A DNA stretch of 64,000 bases from Candidatus Bathyarchaeota archaeon (lineage in GTDB: Archaea > Thermoproteota > Bathyarchaeia > Bathyarchaeales > SOJC01): NCBI GenBank assembly GCA_023131225.1, contig JAGLZW010000001.1, positions 1 through 64,000 on the forward strand, in the 5' to 3' direction. Both the position numbers and the translations under genes were made by a program. Positions 24,622 through 33,067 of this stretch are shown piece after piece (the stretch's first letter is position 1; each line of letters begins with the position of its first letter). Below the pieces are notes generated by a model. The model searched no databases. It was not told where the DNA came from and saw only the letters and a program-made list of their open reading frames with translations.

Positions 24622-26145
24622 ATGAGCAGCGAGCCAATTGAGAGACGAGTGGCCTATATAGGCGATAGGCTACGCGGCAGTCGTTGCAGCATCTGTGGAA
24701 AAGAATATTTCAAACTCAAAGATTACTGCGGCGCTTGCGGAAGGGAAAGCTTTCGAAAAATGGAGCGTATCGACTTCTTTTACGAAGAAGGAACGCTGGA
24801 AATTTGCACCCTTGTAAATAAACCTACAAACAAGTTCACAAAATTGGGCCCATACCTCTATGGAATATTTTCGTTCCACAACGACAAAGTACGTTTTCCA
24901 GGCAGATTAACTGATCGTATTATCAGAGATGAAGAGGAACTAAGGCTCGATGATTTGGAAGGAAGAAGGGTTGTCCCACGCTTCAGGAGAAGACACGCTG
25001 TAGATGCCAGCGGAATAATCCCAACGATATCTCTGACTTTTTCTTTTGCTGATGAATACTACCCTTACCAAGAGTATAAAATAGTTAAGCCTTCGAAGGA
25101 ATACGAGAAGCCAGGAATAGTGGGTTATGGTGTCTATTCTTCTAAGTTCAGAATTAGAGAAGGAAGAATAGAGCGCGCTGTCCCTTTTCTAGATGAAGAC
25201 GCTATAACAGCAGCCGTTGAAGCTGGAAAAATCGCACTTATTCATTCAGGTGTCGATCATAGGTTGATTGGCAAGGTGTATGTAGGATCAGAGTCTAATC
25301 CTTACGCTGTCAAGCCGATCGCTTCTAAAGTAGCTCAGGTTCTGAAGCTTGGTGAAGAGTACCAAGCAGAAGGTATCCAATGTGTAGACGCGATAGACAC
25401 GGAGTTTGCATGTAAAGCAGCGACTAGCATGTTTAAGGACGCTGCTTCTCTAGTGTATTACCCCGATTCAGAAGAATCTTATGCCATGGTAATCGGAGCA
25501 GACAATTCTCAATCTGCCCCAAGAGACGAGCCAGGAGGTGAACTAGACTTGTTTGTAGGCTATGGAGGCGCCGCTTTCATTTTTGGCATGCATGATGTAA
25601 TAGCTCAGTTTGAAGGCTGGGTTTCAACAACATCAGACACGCCAGATTTTTGGAGAAGGGACACACAACCTTACCCAAGTCACGGCGGTAGATTTACGGG
25701 TAAACCAGCTTACTTCAAACACGTAACAAAAACCGTCAAAAAGCTCATGGAACGATTGAAGCTTGAACCCCGTGACATAAACTATTTTGTAGCCCATCAG
25801 CCTAACGCTGCTTTTCCAACACGTGTTGCTAAAGATTTAGGTTTTAAAGAAGAACAATTTCTGCCCGGGCTTCAGGTTGCAAAATTTGGAAATACATACT
25901 CTGGGTGCTCGCCCATCGGTTTAGCCGCTGTCCTTGACATAGCAAAACCGAACGATAGAATATTAGTGGCGAGTTATGGTTCTGGGGCAGGGAGTGATGC
26001 TTACTCTTTTGTTACCACAAGCCAGTTAATGGATAAGAGACCTAGACAGAAATTCACTGTAAGATATCAGGCTGAAAACAAATTCATAGATTATGTAGAT
26101 TACGCCACTTATAGAAGAATTAAGCAAGGAATGCACGCAACTTGA
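24622..26145 (+). CDS. DUF35 (zinc-ribbon OB-fold) fused to HMG-CoA synthase
   Basis: 507 residues. Residues about 1-145 are a DUF35 module: zinc ribbon CSICGKEYFKLKDYCGACG, then an OB-fold. From about residue 165 (IVGYGVYSSKFRI) the chain is archaeal HMG-CoA synthase. The catalytic residues look intact: GSESNPYAVKP with the general-base Glu, Cys264 in TEFACKAATSM and His392 in VAHQPNAAFP. The enzyme condenses acetoacetyl-CoA and acetyl-CoA to HMG-CoA in the mevalonate pathway. In most archaea DUF35 and HMGCS are separate proteins held in a complex with thiolase; here two of the three are one chain. The HMG-CoA reductase is at 46227. Confidence 0.88.
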   Translation: MSSEPIERRVAYIGDRLRGSRCSICGKEYFKLKDYCGACGRESFRKMERIDFFYEEGTLEICTLVNKPTNKFTKLGPYLYGIFSFHNDKVRFPGRLTDRIIRDEEELRLDDLEGRRVVPRFRRRHAVDASGIIPTISLTFSFADEYYPYQEYKIVKPSKEYEKPGIVGYGVYSSKFRIREGRIERAVPFLDEDAITAAVEAGKIALIHSGVDHRLIGKVYVGSESNPYAVKPIASKVAQVLKLGEEYQAEGIQCVDAIDTEFACKAATSMFKDAASLVYYPDSEESYAMVIGADNSQSAPRDEPGGELDLFVGYGGAAFIFGMHDVIAQFEGWVSTTSDTPDFWRRDTQPYPSHGGRFTGKPAYFKHVTKTVKKLMERLKLEPRDINYFVAHQPNAAFPTRVAKDLGFKEEQFLPGLQVAKFGNTYSGCSPIGLAAVLDIAKPNDRILVASYGSGAGSDAYSFVTTSQLMDKRPRQKFTVRYQAENKFIDYVDYATYRRIKQGMHAT

Positions 26146-27335
26146 CAATCGATGAGCCCCACTCTTTGGAAGAAGAACAGGAAAAAAAGCAACCGTGGCA
26201 GTTTGTAAAATGGATATTCAGGGTGCTATACTCTCCAATGAAGACGTTTGAAGAGATAGTGGAGAAACCGAACATTAAAGGTCCAGTATTAATCCTATTG
26301 ATAACATTGCCCCTAATTTTAGGCGGACAATATGTAAGCGGGACCAAATTTTTCTTAGAGACCCCAACACCTGAAAACGATTTATGGACCGAATCTGTTG
26401 GGAACTCAACGTCGTTCTTATGGAACTCCAACGACAATGTGACTCTTGATAGTTACGATTGCATTGTAGGCAATTATAGTGTTTCTTCTTCTTTGACTAA
26501 TAGTTCACTAATTTGGATGCGTTTGACAAACATAGGAAGTTTCAATTGCTCTAAAGAGGAATATAGTTGCTTATCGTTTAGAATAAAATGGATTAATGAA
26601 GCAGATGATGTTCCAACTGCAATCTTGCAGTTATTTTCGTTCAATAATGAAAGCAAAAAAATCGAGTTGGATATAGGAGGCATTATAGCCAACAATACTA
26701 GTGTTTGGGCAAATATTACTGTTAATCTTGCCACCGACAACTGGGTAGGAGCGTCAGAGAAATCAGCAAGTTGGACAAACATAACTGGGATTAGTTTTCT
26801 GTTAATATGGAGTAATACAGCAAACCTTGTTTTGAAAATCGATGACTTGTTTTTTGGGAAGTATACTCCCATTTCATCTTCCAACACCTTTGATTTGCAA
26901 CTTACATATTCGTTTATACGAGGCGGCATCAATTTTTTGGTGGAATGGCTAATTCTCTTTGGAATAGTTTTGTTAGCCTTAAGGAGCTTCTCAGATTGGA
27001 ATGGCTTATGGAAAAACTTGTTATTTATCCTTGGATACGTGTATTCAGCCTCCATCGTTTATTTGGGAGCTCTTGCGCTGCTATTTATTCTTCTACCGCC
27101 TGTCTTCCTTCCCTATAACACTACCTACTTGGAATATCTTGATATCTACCAAGGCAGTTGGGGCACACCAATTACTTTTCTAAGCTTGTTTGCTTATGGA
27201 TGGACTACCATTCTTTGTGCTATTGCTTTGAAAAAGATACATGAACTCTCTTGGAACAAAGCCTTTTTGATAGGTTTAGGAGCCGTTGTAATGAGCTTAT
27301 TATTCAGCTCCTTTTTGCTCAACGTGTTCCTTTAA
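26142..27335 (+). CDS. Yip1-family membrane protein with large extracytoplasmic insert
   Basis: 397 residues, TTG start overlapping the HMGCS stop by four bases. The N-terminus WQFVKWIFRVLYSPMKTFEEIVEKPNIKGPVLILL is the typical Yip1/DUF1282 opening (cytoplasmic helix, then first membrane segment). After that membrane segment comes an insert of about 190 residues rich in N-x-S/T sequons and beta structure, ending in VLKIDDLFFG, which resembles a jelly-roll carbohydrate-binding-type fold. About four more membrane segments follow. The overlap implies translational coupling to the mevalonate genes, but no functional link is known. Confidence 0.65.
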   Translation: MTIDEPHSLEEEQEKKQPWQFVKWIFRVLYSPMKTFEEIVEKPNIKGPVLILLITLPLILGGQYVSGTKFFLETPTPENDLWTESVGNSTSFLWNSNDNVTLDSYDCIVGNYSVSSSLTNSSLIWMRLTNIGSFNCSKEEYSCLSFRIKWINEADDVPTAILQLFSFNNESKKIELDIGGIIANNTSVWANITVNLATDNWVGASEKSASWTNITGISFLLIWSNTANLVLKIDDLFFGKYTPISSSNTFDLQLTYSFIRGGINFLVEWLILFGIVLLALRSFSDWNGLWKNLLFILGYVYSASIVYLGALALLFILLPPVFLPYNTTYLEYLDIYQGSWGTPITFLSLFAYGWTTILCAIALKKIHELSWNKAFLIGLGAVVMSLLFSSFLLNVFL

Positions 27336-27354
27336 GCCAGTTGATGTTGAACAA

Positions 27355-27738
27355 TCACGTGAGGAAAAGGCATACTTTACATTGTTGAATGTCTAAAGTT
27401 GGATCCACGCGTTTGCAGAGCTCACACATAAGACCCTTTTTTCGTACAAACTTGCATGCAGTGCAGATTTGTAGTGCAAGCGCTGTTCTGTTCAAGTTGC
27501 CGTTAGCTAGTAAGGCAGCAGTTTTCGAAATTAGTATTTCAACTTTCTTTTCTTTTTCCATCAACAGAACTCTTCCTCTTACATGGTGAGCATATTTGCT
27601 TACCGCTGTCTGGGTTATGCCAAGTAGGTTGGCTGCTTCTCTTTGTTTCATTCCGTAGGTTTCAATGAGCTCTTTTGCAAGAAGGGCGCGTATTGCGGGG
27701 ACGACTGATTTTACTGCAACTTCGCATGGAAGTTTCAT
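27355..27738 (-). CDS. COG2522-like HTH regulator with C-terminal cysteine cluster
   Basis: 127 residues. PCEVAVKSVVPAIRALLAKELIE opens the family, followed by a helix-turn-helix (MKQREAANLLGITQTAVSKYAHHVRG, about 30-55). Six cysteines near the C-terminus (CTACKFVRKKGLMCELC, then CKVC) could bind zinc or an iron-sulfur cluster. Cytoplasmic DNA-binding protein. It is divergent from the winged-helix gene at 27803, and the shared promoter carries two palindromes it might bind. Confidence 0.8.
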   Translation of the reverse strand: MKLPCEVAVKSVVPAIRALLAKELIETYGMKQREAANLLGITQTAVSKYAHHVRGRVLLMEKEKKVEILISKTAALLANGNLNRTALALQICTACKFVRKKGLMCELCKRVDPTLDIQQCKVCLFLT

Positions 27739-27771
27739 TGTTTTGCTCCGTTTATAGTGTTGTGGGGAAAA

Positions 27772-27781
27772 GGTATATAAG
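27772..27781 (+). promoter_or_regulatory. TATA box in the divergent regulator promoter
   Basis: GGTATATAAG, directly left of the first palindrome. The TATATA core could serve either direction. Expected rightward transcription start is near 27802-27806, inside the second palindrome. Confidence 0.55.
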
Positions 27782-27782
27782 T

Positions 27783-27816
27783 ATGACGCACGTCATCATA
27801 TTATGACGTGTGTCAT
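27783..27816. promoter_or_regulatory. Double palindromic operator
   Basis: Two similar sites, ATGACGCACGTCAT (27783-27796) and ATGACGTGTGTCAT (27803-27816), have centres 20 bp apart, which is about two helical turns and so on the same DNA face. They abut the TATA box and cover the predicted start, so a dimeric protein bound there would block initiation. Likely operator for one or both flanking regulators. Confidence 0.65.
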
Positions 27817-28840
27817 AGGAACAATGGAGGAAACTTCTTTTGAAAAAAAACTCCTCTCCTTTCTCCCCAAAAGGAACACTCATCGCAATGACCAAGCTCC
27901 TGTGATATACGTCCCCCACGAAGGGTATATAGAGAGCCGAAAGCTTGTTGGAGATTCGTTATGGCTATCGAGGAAAATGGTTGACGACGGTTGCAGCTTA
28001 GAACAGACGTTACAGATGATGGAGGAACGATGCAAAAGCTGCAGTGTTATTTCACTAATGTCATGTGTAGAACATTGTGAAACTTGGAAAGTGAAGAAAG
28101 AGCTTCGGGAGACCAACAAATTTTTATCAGAGGACAATCATGGACTCAAGCTGCTGAATGCCATCAAAAACAAGAGAAGACTCGCAATACTTGGCATTCT
28201 TCATGAAAGATCCTTAGTCTTTGATGATCTACAGAAAAAACTTAGAAACCATGGATTCCATCACAGTCAGAAGATAATTGATGACTATTTGAAACCTTTA
28301 TTTAAGGCAGGCTTGGTGAAAGAAAGAAACAAACGCTTTGGGCTTACATTGTATGGTAGAAAAATTCACGATGCCATGATTAGACATTGTTTTTCAGGAC
28401 AACTGCCAATCCACTCTAGCGGTTATGAGGAAGAAATACTTAGAAGTCTTCTTCATTGCGCGAAGACTCGTGGCGGGTTATTCGAGGGTGCTCCTACGAA
28501 GAGTTTGTCCAGGACTTTGAAGCGTCTACAGGAGCGTGAGCTGATATTGAATAATTCTCCTTCTAATCGCGTTTTCTACTTCCGTACGAAGAGAGCGTTG
28601 TTTTTAGAACGGCTTTCGTTGACACAGAAGAGAATTTGTGACGCAATTCCGCAAGCTGGCATTCCTGCCCGCTACCTGTCTCAAACTGTTGGTATTAATT
28701 TACGTAGAACATACAAGTATTTGCGGAGTTTGAGGGGGAAGAAATTGGTGTTCAGGCGGTATGTGCCGATTAGATATGAGTTAACAAGGAAGGGAAGGGC
28801 AATAGCCGAGTTTTTGGAAGAGATAGCTTTTATCACTTAG
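27803..28840 (+). CDS. Multi-domain winged-helix transcriptional regulator
   Basis: 345 residues. After an N-terminal 100-residue part with a cysteine cluster (RCKSCSVISLMSCVEHC), there are two or three winged-helix units: NAIKNKRRLAILGILHERSLVFDDLQKKL around 120-195, LSRTLKRLQERELI around 230-260 and KYLRSLRGKKLVFRR near the end. The ArsR-like first unit suggests metal or redox sensing through the cysteines, but this is inference. Start is ATG 27803, which sits in the operator, or ATG 27824 (MEETSFEKK). Divergent from the COG2522-like regulator. Confidence 0.7.
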   Translation: MTCVIGTMEETSFEKKLLSFLPKRNTHRNDQAPVIYVPHEGYIESRKLVGDSLWLSRKMVDDGCSLEQTLQMMEERCKSCSVISLMSCVEHCETWKVKKELRETNKFLSEDNHGLKLLNAIKNKRRLAILGILHERSLVFDDLQKKLRNHGFHHSQKIIDDYLKPLFKAGLVKERNKRFGLTLYGRKIHDAMIRHCFSGQLPIHSSGYEEEILRSLLHCAKTRGGLFEGAPTKSLSRTLKRLQERELILNNSPSNRVFYFRTKRALFLERLSLTQKRICDAIPQAGIPARYLSQTVGINLRRTYKYLRSLRGKKLVFRRYVPIRYELTRKGRAIAEFLEEIAFIT

Positions 28841-28922
28841 ATGTCTTACATGCGTAGATTTTCATCGCAAAAGTTCCCTTCTGCCTGATTTAAAGCTTAC
28901 ATTAAAGAATCTAGATTAAGCG

Positions 28923-29558
28923 TCAAACAGGCTTTTCAAAAGATTCCATTACATCTTCAAGATTCACAGGACCATTGCGCAAAACCTCCAGTCTTTCACA
29001 AGTCAAATCCAAAATAGTCGAAGGAACCCCGAGTTTAACCATCCCGCCATCAAGAATCACATCCACCTTCCCATTCAATTGTTCATAAGCCTCAGCAGCA
29101 TTAGATGGAGGCTGCACCCCGGTTTTGTTAGCACTAGTGCCTATGAGAAGCCCACCTGACAATCCTATAAGCTTGAGTGCAACTTTGTGATTCGGTATCC
29201 TAACACCAATGGTCGTTAAACTAAATGTAATAATGTCGGAAGAACGTTTTTTAGGCAATATTAGAGTTAAAGGTCCAGGCCAGAATTTTTCTCCAATTCG
29301 TCTGGCTTTTTCAGAAAGTTCCGCTACTCTCTCAATGTCGTTTAAGCTATATGCAAGAATGGGCAAGGGCTTGTCTCGTGTGCCTTTTACGCGGATAAGC
29401 TTCTCAACGGCGCTAATATTGAAAGGGTCACAGCCTAGACCGTAAACGGTGTCTGTTGGATAAACAATTAATCCGCCTTTCTTGACGATTTCTGCGGCAG
29501 CTCTAACATTCTCGAGCGTTGCCTTTAATATGCGCGTTTTTTGAACCTCCTTTCTCAT
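28923..29558 (-). CDS. Threonylcarbamoyl-AMP synthase (TsaC/YrdC/Sua5 family)
   Basis: 211 residues, the YrdC domain without the C-terminal Sua5 domain. Motifs: GGLIVYPTDTVYGLGCD, KGTRDKPLPIL, FWPGPLTLIL, VGVRIPN-type segment and GTSANKTG. It makes threonylcarbamoyl-AMP from threonine, bicarbonate and ATP, the donor used by KEOPS to form t6A37 on ANN-decoding tRNAs. The KEOPS subunits Pcc1, Bud32 and Kae1 are also in this window. Confidence 0.92.
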   Translation of the reverse strand: MRKEVQKTRILKATLENVRAAAEIVKKGGLIVYPTDTVYGLGCDPFNISAVEKLIRVKGTRDKPLPILAYSLNDIERVAELSEKARRIGEKFWPGPLTLILPKKRSSDIITFSLTTIGVRIPNHKVALKLIGLSGGLLIGTSANKTGVQPPSNAAEAYEQLNGKVDVILDGGMVKLGVPSTILDLTCERLEVLRNGPVNLEDVMESFEKPV

Positions 29559-29767
29559 GTCAACTTTAGTTTCTATAAATACAAATCAGGCAATAATTTG
29601 AGGAGGTCAGTAAGCTGGGCGCGTCACTGCTAGAGAGGCTCCACGCCGTCGCCTCACATCATCCCATAGTAAAAAACACTGCCCAACTATTAGCTGTTTC
29701 CATCAACAGAGATTTTAAATCCTTTAAAAAACATTGTAGCTAATCTCAAAGCAATAGGGATTGTACT

Positions 29768-30742
29768 GTGATGAATATGCAGAGGCCGACAATAATAGTT
29801 CATGGTGGCGCCGGAGAATGGCGTCCAGAAAGACGAGGAGCAGGCATCACAGGGGTTAAAGAGGCAGCAAAGTCTGGGTTTGACTTTTTAAAACAAAACG
29901 GAAACGCTCTTGATGCCGTGGAGTCCGCAGTTATGTCAATGGAAGACAATGAAGTCTTTAACGCAGGGTTAGGGTCATCGTTATCCCTCGATAAACGTAT
30001 CGAAATGGAAGCTTCCATAATGGATGGCAAAACACTATCGGCAGGAGCGGTAGGACTAGTAAGCGATGTCAAACATCCCGTACATTTAGCTCGTATTGTC
30101 ATGGAAAACACCGATCACATTTTCATAGTGGGACAAAGCGCAGAGAAATTGGCTGAAATTTTCAGCTTGGAACGGAGAAACCCAAACACTAACCTTAGGG
30201 AAAAATACTGGCGCGAATTAAAGAACAAAATGACACAAGACGAGCTTAGCTATTTACCCAAGCTGTCCGAGTTATTGAAATCGCATCCCAACCTTTTTAA
30301 CCTTGATACTGTCGGCGCAGTTGCAGTCGACGAAGAAGGCAACGTGGCAGCGGCAACATCTACAGGTGGGATTTCTCTAAAAGTTCCAGGACGAATAGGA
30401 GATTCACCTTTGATAGGCTGCGGCAACTATGCCGATAACGAGGCAGGCGCATGTTCAGCCACGGGAATAGGAGAAATTGCCATTCGACTCGTTCTAGCGA
30501 AAAGCACGTGCGATTTAATACGCGTAGGACAAACGCCGCAGAAAGCAACCGAAATCTCAATTCAAGAAGTAAACCGTAGAATGCAAAACGTTTCCAACCA
30601 AATGGGTTTGATAGCTGTTGACTCTGAAGGCAGAATTGGCGCAGCACACAATTCACATCACCTGGTCTGGGCTTATATGACGCCTCAAATTCGAAGTCCA
30701 AAAACCTTCTTAAGGGCGGAAATTTTGAAGCCCCCTGTCTAG
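29768..30742 (+). CDS. Isoaspartyl peptidase / L-asparaginase (Ntn hydrolase, T2 family)
   Basis: 324 residues. IIVHGGAGEW opens the family, followed by AVMSMEDNEVFNAGLGS. The autocleavage site and catalytic threonine are in NLDTVGAVAVD, followed by the C-terminal SPLIGCGNYAD and CSATGIGE. The precursor would self-cleave before that threonine to give alpha and beta chains. It hydrolyses asparagine or isoaspartyl dipeptides. GTG 29768, ATG 29771 or ATG 29777 could be the start. Confidence 0.9.
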   Translation: MMNMQRPTIIVHGGAGEWRPERRGAGITGVKEAAKSGFDFLKQNGNALDAVESAVMSMEDNEVFNAGLGSSLSLDKRIEMEASIMDGKTLSAGAVGLVSDVKHPVHLARIVMENTDHIFIVGQSAEKLAEIFSLERRNPNTNLREKYWRELKNKMTQDELSYLPKLSELLKSHPNLFNLDTVGAVAVDEEGNVAAATSTGGISLKVPGRIGDSPLIGCGNYADNEAGACSATGIGEIAIRLVLAKSTCDLIRVGQTPQKATEISIQEVNRRMQNVSNQMGLIAVDSEGRIGAAHNSHHLVWAYMTPQIRSPKTFLRAEILKPPV

Positions 30743-31043
30743 ATTGCTACTCCTTTCGCTCTTTTTTGCCACCTCTCACATAGAAACGCTTGAAAAGCTG
30801 ATTTTTTGTGTATGAACGTTGAGGAAGCTGTCAGAAATTTCCAACGGCGAGGTGAAAACGATGGAGGAAGACGAGGAATAGTAGCTGCTTAGCCTTAACA
30901 TGTTCTTTCTAACTTTTTTCTTTAATCCTTTATAACTGTCAATTTGACGTAGTGAGGCTCAACTTTTATGTAGCCACCAGAAAGCTTTACTTTTCAAAAG
31001 CATTTATTCATCCTCAACAAATCTATTCATTAGGTTGACAGTA
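30743..31043. other. Intergenic stretch, nothing recognised
   Basis: About 300 bp with only a 26-codon ORF (from ATG at 30813) that I do not consider a gene, and an AT-rich promoter region before the GTPase. Confidence 0.4.
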
Positions 31044-32285
31044 ATGTCCATAGCGGGCAAAAAAACTCGACCATACTCTATTGGAATTGTCGGTAAACCT
31101 AATGTAGGCAAATCAACATTTTTTTCTGCCGCCACATTGGCACCTGCAGAGATAGCTAATTACCCGTTTACCACCATAAAGCCGAACCGGGGGATTGGAT
31201 ACATTCGCACACCCTGTGTTCACGAAGAATTCAACGTAAAAGATAACCCCGTCAATTCGCTATGTTTGGACGGTGTGCGGCTCATCCCTGTGGAGTTGAT
31301 TGACTGCGCTGGATTAGTGCCCGGAGCATGGCAAGGACGTGGACTAGGAAACCAGTTTCTAGACGAGATTCGAAAGGCTGATGCGCTAATCCACATTGTT
31401 GATGCAGCTGGAGCTACCGACATTGAGGGCAAGCAGTGCAAGCCAGGCACACATGATCCCTTGGAGGATGTACGTTTCCTTGAGGTTGAGATTACAATGT
31501 GGATAGCTAATATCCTGAAACGTGATTGGGCAAAGATGGCAAGGACCATTGAATCTAAGGGGGCAGGAGTTGATTTGCTCAGTCAGCTTGAAGAGAGATT
31601 AAGCGGCTTATCCATTAAGCGTGGACACATTTTCGAGGCAATAAGGCAAAGTAGGTTAAATGCTGACAAACCAGCTTCATGGAGCGAAGAAGAACTTCTC
31701 AAGTTTATAGATACCTTAAGAAGAGTTGCAAAGCCTATGCTAGTTGCAGCAAATAAAATTGACTTGCCCGCAGCTGAAGAAAACGTAGAGCGATTGAAAC
31801 AACAAGATTATTTTGTGGTTCCATGCAGTGCGGAGGCTGAACTGGCATTACGTAGGGCTACAGAAAAGGAGTGGATAGATTACAAACCAGGCGACTGTAA
31901 CTACAACATTCTTAAACCAGCCGCCCTAAGCGAAACACAGCAGAAAGCCCTTCAAATAATTAAGGAAAGAATCTTAGCCCCCTTCGGCACCACGGGAGTA
32001 CAAGAAGCCATAAACGCAGCATACTTCAAACTACTGAACTGCATAGTTGTTTATCCAGTAGAGGACATAGAGAAACTCAGCAATCATAACGGCGAGGTTT
32101 TGCCTGATGCTTACATTGTTCCTTACGGAACAACCGCTCGGCAGCTTGCCTACCTTATCCATACGGAACTTGGCGACAATTTCATCTATGCCGTAGAAGT
32201 ACGCGAGAAAAAACGCATAGGTGAAGGCCATGTATTGAAAGACAGGGACGTAATCACTATTGTAAGTGCCAAAAAAAGAGCCTAA
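31044..32285 (+). CDS. OBG/YchF-type GTP-binding protein with TGS domain
   Basis: About 413 residues. G1 is GIVGKPNVGKSTFF, followed by switch I region NYPFTTIKPN, G3 VELIDCAGLVPGAWQGRGLGNQF and G4-like NKIDLP. The C-terminal TGS domain starts around ILNCIVVYPVEDIEKLSN and includes YVVPYGTTARQLAYLIHTELG. The archaeal group is related to YchF/Ola1 and to DRG proteins, ribosome-associated NTPases. I chose ATG 31044 over TTG 31035 because GGTTGA precedes it at a good distance. Confidence 0.88.
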   Translation: MSIAGKKTRPYSIGIVGKPNVGKSTFFSAATLAPAEIANYPFTTIKPNRGIGYIRTPCVHEEFNVKDNPVNSLCLDGVRLIPVELIDCAGLVPGAWQGRGLGNQFLDEIRKADALIHIVDAAGATDIEGKQCKPGTHDPLEDVRFLEVEITMWIANILKRDWAKMARTIESKGAGVDLLSQLEERLSGLSIKRGHIFEAIRQSRLNADKPASWSEEELLKFIDTLRRVAKPMLVAANKIDLPAAEENVERLKQQDYFVVPCSAEAELALRRATEKEWIDYKPGDCNYNILKPAALSETQQKALQIIKERILAPFGTTGVQEAINAAYFKLLNCIVVYPVEDIEKLSNHNGEVLPDAYIVPYGTTARQLAYLIHTELGDNFIYAVEVREKKRIGEGHVLKDRDVITIVSAKKRA

Positions 32286-32370
32286 AATGGTTCGCTTAAT
32301 TAATGGGAAAACTTGTGTGGAGGTCTTGAGAGGGCAATAATCTCATCTGACAATTATTTGAGCTTCAGGA

Positions 32371-32847
32371 TTAAGTCTTGTTCGGCTTTCTTTTTATTTG
32401 TAGAAGTTTTTTTACGTCGTTAGCATCACTTGTTGTTAATATTCTAAGCCATAACCAGCGTCCATCATGCAATTGTTCAGTGTCCTCTAGAAAATTGCGG
32501 ATTTTAGAACTCAGTTCATCTCGCATTGAAAGAGCTTTTTCAGATTCTTTCTTGCCAAGAACTACCAGAACTGTGAATCCACCTTTCTCAGGGAAAAGTG
32601 AGCATAAAGTTTTGCCGCTTTTGCGGTAACGGATTGTCCATCCGTACTTTGCTCCATAAAATACCGTTTCAGGTACAAGACCATAATAGTCTTCAATAAA
32701 CTGTCTTACATCTAGCCAAGCTTTCTTTGCCGGTTCTCCAATGAAACTCATAATTTTTTGTTTGGTAGGCTTATTTATCTTATCTGTCATCCGATGAAAA
32801 TCTTGCCCCATATCGGTCAACAGTACTCCTCTCTCTCGTTTCAACAT
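32371..32847 (-). CDS. DUF3788 family protein
   Basis: 158 residues. The pattern of a short helix (KAWLDVRQFIEDYYG), then FYGAKYGWTIRYRKSGKTLCSLFPEKGGFTVLVVLG and a C-terminal DGRWLWLRILTTSDANDVKKLL matches DUF3788, a small soluble YdhG/DUF1801-like fold. Function unknown. Sits alone between the GTPase and Trm1. Confidence 0.75.
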   Translation of the reverse strand: MLKRERGVLLTDMGQDFHRMTDKINKPTKQKIMSFIGEPAKKAWLDVRQFIEDYYGLVPETVFYGAKYGWTIRYRKSGKTLCSLFPEKGGFTVLVVLGKKESEKALSMRDELSSKIRNFLEDTEQLHDGRWLWLRILTTSDANDVKKLLQIKRKPNKT

Positions 32848-33067
32848 TTTAATGTCCTTTGCCTCAGTATTTATCCTTTATGAAGGATCATTTGATTGAA
32901 TTTAGAATGATCTATAGCCCTTAAATGATTTGCAATATGGAGATTTTATGATTCTAATTGGTTCTTTTAGCTCAGCTACAGCTTTTTCAACCTACATGCC
33001 AAATAAACAGGGCAAAGGTGAAACAAGAAAAGTTTTTAGTGCTAGTTATATTAACCAAGTATTCGAT

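Noticed and set aside
29597-29743. Coding-like ORF (LGASLLERLHAVASHH) after a GAGGAGGTCA site
   Set aside because: No ATG, GTG or TTG in frame after the upstream stop; overlaps the promoter of the asparaginase gene. Possibly a gene remnant.
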